DNA from: an uncultured Selenomonadales bacterium
Lineage (GTDB): Bacteria; Bacillota; Clostridia; Christensenellales; QALW01
DNA: 24,861 bases
Assembly (NCBI GenBank): GCA_905200615.1
Contig: CAJKLB010000036.1
Coordinates: 1-24,861, forward strand
Direction of reading: 5' to 3'
Positions 1 to 6,201 of the stretch are shown piece by piece (positions within the stretch are counted from its first letter, which is position 1; every line of letters starts with the position of its first letter). The translations under genes and the position numbers were made by a program. The notes under the pieces were generated by a model that was not told where the DNA came from, searched no databases, and saw only the letters and a program-made list of their open reading frames with translations.

Positions 1-82
1 CTTCTATTCGCTACTCTTTTTTTCTTCTGTCACTCATCATTGTAACACATACAAAAATAGGTAAATTTTTAATACAGTTATA

Positions 83-111
83 TTGCGTTTTCAATCTTTA
101 TGTGCTATAAT
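83..111 (+). promoter_or_regulatory. Promoter of the putP-like gene
   Basis: A -35 box TTGCGT (83-88) and a -10 box TATAAT (106-111) are separated by 17 bp, and the -10 is preceded by TGC, giving an extended -10. The predicted start lies about 30 bases before the ribosome binding site AAGGAG near 134-139. Read directly from sequence; activity is inferred. Confidence 0.7.
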
Positions 112-149
112 GTGCTGGAGTTTTTATTTTAAAAAGGAGAAAATGCACT

Positions 150-1657
150 ATGACAAACACCATGATTATCCTTGCCATTATTGCGTATATGGTTTTTGTG
201 ATTGCTATCGGCATTAAATGCTCCAAAGACAATAAATCCACAGATGATTTTTATCTTGGAGGAAGAAAGCTCAGTCCGCTGGTAACTGCCATGAGCGCTG
301 AGGCTTCGGATATGAGCAGCTGGCTGCTGATGGGCTTGCCCGGCGTCGCGCTTATTGTGGGCGGCTTTGCGGAAGCGGTATGGACTGCTTTGGGGTTAGC
401 GATCGGGACTTATACCAACTGGCTGATTGTTGCTCGTCCACTGAGAAGATATTCAGAAAAAACACGTTCTAATACCATTCCTGATTTCTTTGCCAACCGT
501 TTCCGTGATAAAACCGGCGCCCTGCTGGCCATATCGGCGGTTGTAATTATTGTATTTTTTGTTCCGTACGCCGGTTCCGGTTTTGCCGCGGTAGGCAAAC
601 TGTTTAACAGCCTTTTCGGGATAAATTATCACATAGCCATGATTATCGGCGCGGCCGTTATTGCGGCTTACACGGTTATCGGCGGATTTTTGGCTGCCTC
701 GACTACCGATTATATCCAAAGTATTATTATGACGATTGCTTTATTTGTAGTAATGTGTTTCGGCGTGGAAAACGCGGGCGGCATAGAAAATATTCTTGAA
801 AATACGCGTCAATTTCCCGGATATTTCAGCCTTACCGGAACGGACGGTTCCTATGGCCTGCTGCCGATTATCTCTACGCTTGCCTGGGGGCTGGGATATT
901 TCGGTATGCCGCATATTTTGCTGCGCTTTATGGCGATTGAGGATGAAAAAAATTGAAACTTTCTCGACGGATCGCCAGTGTATGGGTAGTGTTTTCTATG
1001 GCTGTTGCAATATTCATCGGAATTATCGGTTATACATTTGTTAAAAATAACGGCATTCTGGGAACGGAAGGTTTTGACTCAGAACGAATTGTAATATATA
1101 TTGCTTCGGCAATCAGCAAGCTGGATTCCTTTGCCGCTATTATCGCCGGTGTGATTATTTCCGGAATTTTAGCGTCTATCATGTCTACAGCAGACTCTCA
1201 AATGCTGGCTGCTGCGTCCAGCGTTTCGGAAAACATTGTAAAACGCTTTTTCTGGAAAGACATGTCTCCTAAGATGCAAATGTTGATTGCCCGTTTCACG
1301 GTACTGTTAATTACCGCGGTAGCGATTATTTTTGCTTGGAATCCCGAAAGTTCGGTTTTTCGCATTGTTTCTTTTGCCTGGGCTGGTTTCGGCGCGGCCT
1401 TTGGTCCTTTAATGCTGTTTTCACTTTTCTGGAAGCGTACAACGCGATGGGGGGCGTTGGCCGGAATGATTGCCGGCGGCGTTATGGTATTCCTTTGGAA
1501 ATTCGTAATTGCCGAGCTCGGCGGTGTATGGGCTATCTATGAATTACTACCCGCATTCCTTTTCTCTTGTATTGCCATTGTGGCGGTGAGTTTGCTTACG
1601 CCGGCTCCCTCTCAAGAAATTTGTGATGAATTTGATGCGGTAAAGTCTATGAAATAA
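150..1657 (+). pseudogene. putP: Na+/proline symporter (PutP, SSS family), interrupted by a frameshift
   Basis: Sodium:solute symporter of the SSS family, which takes up proline with Na+ across the cytoplasmic membrane. Frame 1 (150-956) holds the N-terminal half, including the conserved DMSSWLLMGLPG segment around residues 54-65 that contributes to Na+ and substrate binding. The C-terminal half continues in another frame from about 950 to 1657, with the Na+-site STADSQ motif. Together they give about 502 residues, the usual PutP length. The break lies in a run of seven A (946-952): an eighth A would restore the PutP-like reading DEKKLKLSRRIA. The second half has no ribosome binding site and begins mid-helix, so it is not a separate gene. 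It could be a real inactivating mutation, a sequencing error, or a -1 slip during translation or transcription. The gene has its own promoter and a hairpin after it. Confidence 0.85.
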
Positions 1658-1696
1658 TGATAGTTTCTTTGCGTTTGCGCAAGAACTGCTCGTATT

Positions 1697-1734
1697 AAAC
1701 AACCCTGAAATTCGTTTGATTTTCAGGGTTGTTT
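1697..1734. terminator. Hairpin between convergent putP and thiT
   Basis: Perfect 14-bp inverted repeat AAACAACCCTGAAA / TTTCAGGGTTGTTT with a 10-base loop, between the converging ends of putP and thiT. The T tract is short on either strand, so it would be a modest bidirectional terminator. Its core is also part of a repeated element seen again at the right end of the window. Confidence 0.65.
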
Positions 1735-1745
1735 GACAGACGGAA
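1701..1745 (+). repeat. Dispersed intergenic repeat, copy 1
   Basis: This 45-base stretch matches the reverse complement of 24811-24855 at 36 of 45 positions by hand alignment. The match covers the AACCCTG...CAGGGTT hairpin and continues past it through a shared GACAGAC. The extension beyond the stem argues against two unrelated terminators that merely look alike. Confidence 0.6.
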
Positions 1746-1794
1746 CATTGCATCGCGATTCTTTTATTCTTTGATTGTTTTCCTTTTAAAGGGC

Positions 1795-2499
1795 TTAGGC
1801 ATTCTCCTCAATTTTTTGCTTTTTCGGTTGACGGCGAAACAGTTTTTTAATAGCCGGTACGGATATCAGCACAAAGCAGGGAATTGCGTCTATCAAAACA
1901 AATGAATTGTAAACAAGGCTGTAAAGCACCGGAGAATTGAACCCGTAATCGGCCGCATATTCACCCCAGAACACGAAGCCTGCGACAAAGTGGCATAAGT
2001 AACGCGCAAAGACGGCTATGGCAAATCCACCGTAAATATTTATGGAAGTATTTTTTGTTCTCAGCACACCAGAGAGCGTGCCCAGAATAGTAAACGGAAC
2101 AACATAATCCAATGCGAACTGTATCGGGGTTAAAAAATACAGGCCTTGAGTGAGCTGTAGCAGAAAATATACAAAACCCGCAATAGTTCCCCATAACGGA
2201 CCTACCATATAACCATAGGCTAACAGTGGAAACATACTTGCTACCGTTATGGAACCGCCGAAGGGAAGATCATATATTTTCATAAAGGAAAGGATATAGG
2301 AAAAAGCAATACAGATAGCTCCAAGGGTAAGCTTACGCGTGTCCCAGCGAAAACCACCACTTTTTTTATTGGCGAAAATCATAAAACAAACGGTGGCGAT
2401 TACGACTGCCGCTATACCAATGAGGGTATACAGATCCATTTCCTTTAAGTTTTCGCAAAATTCGTTCCAGGTAAGAAACGCAAGGGGTTGAAGTGACAT
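1795..2499 (-). CDS. thiT: Energy-coupling thiamine transporter ThiT
   Basis: Substrate-binding membrane subunit (S component) of an ECF-type vitamin importer, which captures thiamine and works with a shared EcfA/A'/T module encoded elsewhere. The 234-residue product has about six hydrophobic segments and the family-typical stretches GAICIAFSYILSF, LPFGGSITVASMFPLL and YGYMVGPLWGTIAGF. An N-terminal segment of about 45 residues precedes the first conserved helix, slightly longer than the shortest family members. The start at 2499 follows AGAAAGGAAG at a good distance. Control is by the TPP riboswitch and terminator in its leader, which independently supports the substrate assignment. It is monocistronic and convergent with putP. 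Confidence 0.93.
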   Translation of the reverse strand: MSLQPLAFLTWNEFCENLKEMDLYTLIGIAAVVIATVCFMIFANKKSGGFRWDTRKLTLGAICIAFSYILSFMKIYDLPFGGSITVASMFPLLAYGYMVGPLWGTIAGFVYFLLQLTQGLYFLTPIQFALDYVVPFTILGTLSGVLRTKNTSINIYGGFAIAVFARYLCHFVAGFVFWGEYAADYGFNSPVLYSLVYNSFVLIDAIPCFVLISVPAIKKLFRRQPKKQKIEENA

Positions 2500-2517
2500 A
2501 GAAAAACACTTCCTTTC

Positions 2518-2551
2518 TAAAAAATAAACCGTATATCATAGGGATATACGG
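2518..2551 (-). terminator. Expression-platform terminator of the TPP riboswitch
   Basis: On the minus strand a perfect 9-bp stem CCGTATATC / GATATACGG with a 5-base loop is followed by TTTATTTTTT. It lies between the riboswitch aptamer and the thiT ribosome binding site, so TPP binding most likely favours this terminator and switches thiT off. An alternative antiterminator pairing was not worked out. Confidence 0.85.
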
Positions 2552-2567
2552 CGACAAAAAATCATCA

Positions 2568-2655
2568 TAAAGCTTCCCTACGGTAGGATGAACTACACAG
2601 GTTTAATGGGTTTAGCAAAAGCAATCTCAGCCCCGAAGGACTCCCCAAGCTGATA
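2568..2655 (-). promoter_or_regulatory. TPP riboswitch (THI element)
   Basis: The minus strand carries the conserved THI-box blocks in order: GGGGAG, CTGAGA, ACCC, CCTG and CGTAGGGAAGC, with closing stem AGCTT (2646-2650) / AAGCT (2571-2575). It senses thiamine pyrophosphate and controls the downstream transporter gene. The P3 arm is short, as in many bacterial copies. Confidence 0.93.
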
Positions 2656-2669
2656 TACAGTTTTGTCTT

Positions 2670-2697
2670 ATTATAGCATAATTCCGTTTGGTGTCAA
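2670..2697 (-). promoter_or_regulatory. Promoter of the thiT leader
   Basis: Minus-strand TTGACA (2692-2697), 16-bp spacer, and TGCTATAAT with the -10 hexamer at 2670-2675. Transcription would start just before the riboswitch. The -35 box overlaps the -35 of the divergent promoter for 2756. Confidence 0.75.
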
Positions 2698-2716
2698 ACA
2701 GATTTTGTGCTATAAT
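2688..2716 (+). promoter_or_regulatory. Promoter of the yfbR-like gene
   Basis: TTGGTG (2688-2693), 17-bp spacer and TATAAT (2711-2716) preceded by TGC. The -10 regions of this and the thiT promoter form a 10-bp inverted repeat (TATTATAGCA / TGCTATAATA), and the two -35 boxes share bases 2692-2693. Confidence 0.6.
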
Positions 2717-2755
2717 AAACATACAGTTTTTGTCCACATGGAAAGAGAGAATGAT

Positions 2756-3328
2756 ATGAGCAGCTTTTTTGCCTTGATGGCACGTATGAAGTATATAGAA
2801 CGCTGGGGATTGATGCGCTCTTTACAGAAGGAAAATATACAGGAGCATTCGCTTCAGGCGGCAATGATCGCGCATGCGCTGGCCATTATCGCCAATCAAT
2901 ATTACGGAGGAACTTATAACGCCGATGCGGTAGCGGTAAAGGCTATGTATCATGAGGCCAGTGAAATCATTACCGGTGATTTGCCTACCCCTATAAAATA
3001 TTATAATCCGGAAATTAAAACCGCATATAAATATATTGAAGGCGTTGCCAATGAAAAGATTCTTTCGCTTTTGCCGGAGGGGCTGAAAGATACTTATGAG
3101 GATATTATCAATATAAAGAATGAGCAGGAAAAAAAGCTTGTAAAATATGCCGACAGAATCTGCGCGTATCTGAAATGTGTAGAGGAGGTCAATGCGGGCA
3201 ACCGCGAATTTGCGGATGCGATGGCCTCTATCCGTGAGGATATTGACGCCATTGAAGCGCCGGAGGTCAAATATTTTATGGAGAACTTTGCTTCTGCCTT
3301 CCGGCTGACCCTTGATAAAATAAATTGA
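2756..3328 (+). CDS. yfbR: 5'-deoxynucleotidase, YfbR-type HD-domain phosphohydrolase
   Basis: Cytosolic HD-superfamily phosphatase of about 190 residues. E. coli YfbR removes the phosphate from deoxyribonucleoside 5'-monophosphates. The start at 2756 is chosen because GAAAGAGAG lies 6 bases upstream; the longer reading from 2663 would run through the promoter. It aligns along the family: RWGLMR, EHSLQ (H31), MYH (H66), TGDLPTP, VKYADRICAYLKC (D133). The second metal motif reads His-Glu (H66-E67) where E. coli YfbR has His-Asp, a conservative change in a metal ligand. The stop codon lies inside the ribosome binding site of the next gene, so the two are almost certainly one operon. Confidence 0.88.
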   Translation: MSSFFALMARMKYIERWGLMRSLQKENIQEHSLQAAMIAHALAIIANQYYGGTYNADAVAVKAMYHEASEIITGDLPTPIKYYNPEIKTAYKYIEGVANEKILSLLPEGLKDTYEDIINIKNEQEKKLVKYADRICAYLKCVEEVNAGNREFADAMASIREDIDAIEAPEVKYFMENFASAFRLTLDKIN

Positions 3329-3339
3329 GGTGATTTTTT

Positions 3340-4125
3340 GTGAAAGTCGGAATATCGACGGCTTCTCTATACGGGAAAATGTATACCGAACAGGCTTTGG
3401 AGTTTTTTGCGCGGAACCACGTTTGCTGCGCGGAGGTGTTTCTTTCCAGCTTCTGTGAGTATAAAGAGGCGTTTGGAAAAGAACTTCTGCGTGTAAAGGG
3501 AAATGTGGAGGTCTATTCTATTCACACGCTGAACAGTCAGTTTGAAGGGCAGCTGTTTGCTCATTCCCACCGGCAGTATGCGGACGCGCTGGAAATTTTT
3601 GAATCGGCTTTGCGGGTGGGCAACATGCTGGGGGCTAAGGTGTATGTGATGCATGGTCCCGCGCAGATGAAATATACCAAGTATGTTACCAATTATGCGT
3701 TTTTTGGTTCAAGAAGTGCCGAATTGGCTCAACTTGCGGGGCAATACGGAATGACGCTTACTTGGGAAAACGTTCATTGGGCGCATTATAATCATCCTTC
3801 TTTTATGAAAAACATTCGCGAAAATGCCGGCGGTACGTTTTTAGGCAATACGCTGGATATCAAACAGGCGGCGCAGAGCGATGTTACCGTAGATGCCTAT
3901 ATAAAAGATATGGACGGTAACATAAAAAATATTCATGTGGTAGATATGGATGAAGAGGGAAATTTAGTGCTCCCCGGAAAAGGCTGTTATGATTTTAAAG
4001 CATTGTTTAAAAAAATCGGCGTCTATGACGGAGCCGTGATGATAGAGGTATATGACGGTTGTTTCCAAAAACCGGCCGAACTAATAAAAAGTTATGAGTG
4101 GTTAAAAAATACCCTTATGCAGTAA
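3340..4125 (+). CDS. Sugar phosphate isomerase/epimerase-like TIM-barrel protein
   Basis: Member of the xylose isomerase-like / AP endonuclease 2 superfamily. The 261-residue barrel has the expected set of metal-type acids and histidines on successive strands: H62, H105, E143 (in TWENVHW), D173 (in NTLDIKQA), H199 (in IHVVDMD) and E236 (in MIEVYDG). It starts with GTG at 3340, preceded by GAGGTGA overlapping the yfbR stop codon. Relatives act on sugar phosphates, inosose or hydroxypyruvate, or are DNA repair nucleases; the sequence alone does not choose between these, although isomerase/epimerase is most usual. Pairing with a nucleotidase may hint at salvage of the pentose part of nucleotides, which is inference. 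Confidence 0.8.
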   Translation: MKVGISTASLYGKMYTEQALEFFARNHVCCAEVFLSSFCEYKEAFGKELLRVKGNVEVYSIHTLNSQFEGQLFAHSHRQYADALEIFESALRVGNMLGAKVYVMHGPAQMKYTKYVTNYAFFGSRSAELAQLAGQYGMTLTWENVHWAHYNHPSFMKNIRENAGGTFLGNTLDIKQAAQSDVTVDAYIKDMDGNIKNIHVVDMDEEGNLVLPGKGCYDFKALFKKIGVYDGAVMIEVYDGCFQKPAELIKSYEWLKNTLMQ

Positions 4126-4156
4126 GTGATTTTTGTGTCGTTTATCTTTGGAAAAA

Positions 4157-4174
4157 TGTCATTTGAGAATGACA
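4157..4174. other. Small inverted repeat ahead of the MATE gene
   Basis: TGTCATT / AATGACA with a TGAG loop. It lies 31 bases after the isomerase stop and 50 before the MATE start. It could be a weak terminator (AAGAATTTTT follows) or an operator. No convincing promoter was found in this gap, so read-through into the MATE gene is possible. Confidence 0.4.
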
Positions 4175-4224
4175 AAGAATTTTTACAAAAATGTTTTGTT
4201 TATGAATTGGGATAAGGAGCTTTT

Positions 4225-5583
4225 ATGAAGAATACCTACGAAGAAAAGTTGGCAGAGGCACCGATTGTTCCGCTTGTGTTCAAAATGGCGCTTCCGGCAG
4301 TGGCCGCGCAACTGGTAAATTTGCTTTACAGTATTGTTGACCGTATTTACATCGGTCATATTCCCGATATCGGAACCGATGCCCTTGCCGGTATAGGCGT
4401 TACGGGATCGGTTATTCTTTTGATATCGGCGTTTTCAGCCATAGTAAGCGGTGGCGGAGCGCCGCTGGCCTCTATTGCGCTGGGACGGGGAGAGAGGGAA
4501 AAAGCCGAAAAATATCTGGGTAACGGATTTGTATTGCTGTTATTGTTTTCTGTTTTGATTGCTTGCTTAGTGTATCTTTTTATGGAGCCTATTTTGCTTT
4601 TTGTGGGCGCTTCGGAAAATACGCTCGGTTATGCGGTGGAATATCTTTCGATCTATCTTATCGGCACCTTATTTGTTCAGCTGGCAACGGGCTTAAATAC
4701 TTTTATTAACGTACAGGGAAGGCCGGGTATTGCCATGATGTCAGTGGTGATCGGAGCTCTTTTGAATGTTGTGCTGGATCCTTTGTTTATTTTTGTGTTT
4801 AAAATGAATGTAAAGGGAGCCGCATTAGCTACCGTTATTTCCCAGGCCTTCAGTGCCGCGTGGGTCACGGGCTTTCTGTTTTCAAACCATGCGTCACTGC
4901 ATATTCGGAAAAAATATATGCGGCCGGATAAAAAAATTCTTCTTTCCATGCTTGGATTAGGTGTTTCGCCTTTTGTTATGTCAAGTACCGAAAGTCTTGT
5001 GGGAATTGTGCTTAACGGAAGCTTAAAGGGATTTGGTGATATCTATGTGAGCACCCTTACGGTAATGCAAAGCGCTATGCAGTTCGGCTCTGTCCCGCTT
5101 ACCGGCTTTGCGCAGGGGTTTGTGCCTATCGTAAGCTATAATTACGGCCACGGGAATATCAAACGAGTAAAAGATTGCTTTCAAATTTCTTTAGCGGTCA
5201 TGTTTTCCTTTAATCTGCTTTTGATGCTGCTGATGATATCCTTCCCCGCTGTAGTTGCCGGGATGTTTACCGACGATGTGCTTTTAATTGAACAGGTAGC
5301 GCATTTTATGCCTATCTTTTTAGCCGGCATGACGATTTTTGGCTTGCAGCGAAGTTGTCAGAATATGTTTGTAGCATTAGGAAAGGCAAAAATTTCTTTA
5401 TTTATTGCTTTGCTGCGGAAAGTCATTCTGTTAGTGCCCTTAGCTTTGATTTTGCCCCGGTTTATGGGCGTTACCGGTATCTTTGCGGCGGAAGCATTTT
5501 CCGATGCTACGGCGGCTGTTTGCTGTACCTTGATTTTTTGGCTTAGTTTCCGCAAACTGTTTGCGTCTGCGCGGGATCAATAA
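4225..5583 (+). CDS. MATE family efflux transporter
   Basis: Multidrug and toxic compound extrusion type antiporter of 452 residues with about twelve membrane helices, exporting cationic or amphipathic compounds with Na+ or H+. It begins in the family manner (PLVFKMALPAVAAQLVNLLYSIVDRIYIGHI), shows the internal twofold repeat of the MATE fold, and has the GNGFVLLLLFSVLIA and FAQGFVPIVSYNYGHGN segments typical of the DinF/NorM-related branch of Clostridia. The start is supported by AAGGAG seven bases upstream. Natural substrate is not predictable. It may be read through from the preceding pair, since no separate promoter is obvious. Length and motifs look intact. Confidence 0.92.
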   Translation: MKNTYEEKLAEAPIVPLVFKMALPAVAAQLVNLLYSIVDRIYIGHIPDIGTDALAGIGVTGSVILLISAFSAIVSGGGAPLASIALGRGEREKAEKYLGNGFVLLLLFSVLIACLVYLFMEPILLFVGASENTLGYAVEYLSIYLIGTLFVQLATGLNTFINVQGRPGIAMMSVVIGALLNVVLDPLFIFVFKMNVKGAALATVISQAFSAAWVTGFLFSNHASLHIRKKYMRPDKKILLSMLGLGVSPFVMSSTESLVGIVLNGSLKGFGDIYVSTLTVMQSAMQFGSVPLTGFAQGFVPIVSYNYGHGNIKRVKDCFQISLAVMFSFNLLLMLLMISFPAVVAGMFTDDVLLIEQVAHFMPIFLAGMTIFGLQRSCQNMFVALGKAKISLFIALLRKVILLVPLALILPRFMGVTGIFAAEAFSDATAAVCCTLIFWLSFRKLFASARDQ

Positions 5584-5636
5584 ATGATTTTTGTAAACAG
5601 CCAATATAAAAACAGAAAACATTATGATATTTTTTG

Positions 5637-5668
5637 TCAAAAAAAGAAAACACCGATCAAACGGCGTT
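5637..5668 (-). terminator. Terminator of the XRE regulator gene
   Basis: On the minus strand a 7-bp stem AACGCCG / CGGTGTT (one G-U pair) with loop TTTGAT is followed by TTCTTTTTTT. It lies 22 bases beyond the stop codon of the regulator gene and also separates it from the convergent MATE gene. Confidence 0.7.
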
Positions 5669-5690
5669 GTAAAAATTATGTAAATTATTT

Positions 5691-5945
5691 TTATTTATTT
5701 TTTATCTTTTTAGACTGATGATCTGTTTTATTTGAATAGAGGGGTCTTGGATGTGAAATCAAGCCTAAAATATAGTCCAAAGATACGTTGTAATATTTGG
5801 CGATTTGCACCAAAGTAACATTTGGGATATTGATCTTTCCTAATTCATATTTGCTGTAATTAGTCTGGCTGATGTGCAGTATTTTTGCAAATTCCGCTTG
5901 CGTTAAGTCTTTGTCTTCACGTAAATCCCGTAATCTATTGAGCAT
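5691..5945 (-). CDS. XRE-family helix-turn-helix transcriptional regulator
   Basis: Small Cro/CI-type DNA-binding protein of 84 residues. The HTH covers roughly residues 4-62: LRDLREDKDLTQAEFAKIL, ISQTNYSKYELGK, then NVTLVQIAKYYNVSLDYILG, a standard five-helix domain. The remaining 20 residues are a basic, poorly structured tail with no sensor domain, so dimerisation and DNA binding are its only visible activities. The start at 5945 is preceded by AAAAAAGGAAAAA. It is divergent from the surface-protein gene at 6202, and two palindromic operators lie between them. By analogy with other divergent XRE pairs it most likely represses the surface-protein promoter and possibly itself. Confidence 0.9.
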   Translation of the reverse strand: MLNRLRDLREDKDLTQAEFAKILHISQTNYSKYELGKINIPNVTLVQIAKYYNVSLDYILGLISHPRPLYSNKTDHQSKKIKNK

Positions 5946-5972
5946 ATATTTTTCCTTTTTTATATTATTCTA

Positions 5973-6019
5973 CAATAGTTATAAAATAACTATTGACAAA
6001 TAGTTATAAATTGACTATA
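5973..6019. promoter_or_regulatory. Tandem palindromic operators between the XRE gene and the surface-protein gene
   Basis: Site 1 (5973-5995) is CAATAGTTAT-AAA-ATAACTATTG, with perfect 10-bp arms. Site 2 (5999-6019) repeats the left half AATAGTTATAAA exactly and has a degenerate right half TTGACTATA. The left arms start 25 bases apart. Site 1 overlaps the -35 box and site 2 fills the spacer of the plus-strand promoter, the usual arrangement for direct repression. Confidence 0.75.
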
Positions 6020-6021
6020 CT
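5993..6021 (+). promoter_or_regulatory. Upstream promoter P1 of the surface-protein gene
   Basis: Consensus TTGACA (5993-5998), 17-bp spacer and TATACT (6016-6021). It is embedded in the two palindromes, so it should be silenced when the operators are occupied. Confidence 0.75.
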
Positions 6022-6030
6022 AAAAGAGGG

Positions 6031-6060
6031 TTGACAAAAGCTTTTCCAATTTATTATAAT
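6031..6060 (+). promoter_or_regulatory. Downstream promoter P2 of the surface-protein gene
   Basis: TTGACA (6031-6036), 18-bp spacer and TATAAT (6055-6060). It lies outside the palindromes. If active, the surface protein would have one operator-controlled and one possibly constitutive start, with a leader of roughly 130 bases. Confidence 0.65.
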
Positions 6061-6137
6061 AATGTAAGCAGATTTGTTGTTTTATATGTGAACTCCGTTG
6101 TTAAGCAAGAGTTTATATTTTAAATGAGTTTGTATCC

Positions 6138-6172
6138 ATATCTGGGGATTTATTCCTTGGGTATGCAGATAT
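6138..6172 (+). other. Hairpin in the surface-protein mRNA leader
   Basis: ATATCTG (6138-6144) pairs with CAGATAT (6166-6172) around a 21-base loop. It ends 18 bases before the AGGAGG ribosome binding site at 6190-6195. No T tract follows, so it is not a terminator; mRNA stabilisation or translational tuning is possible. Confidence 0.35.
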
Positions 6173-6201
6173 AAATAGTATTCTTTTTTAGGAGGCTTAT
6201 T

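Noticed and set aside
953..1657. Second half of putP as an independent transporter gene
   Set aside because: It begins inside a PutP helix, has no ribosome binding site, and joins the first half with one added base.
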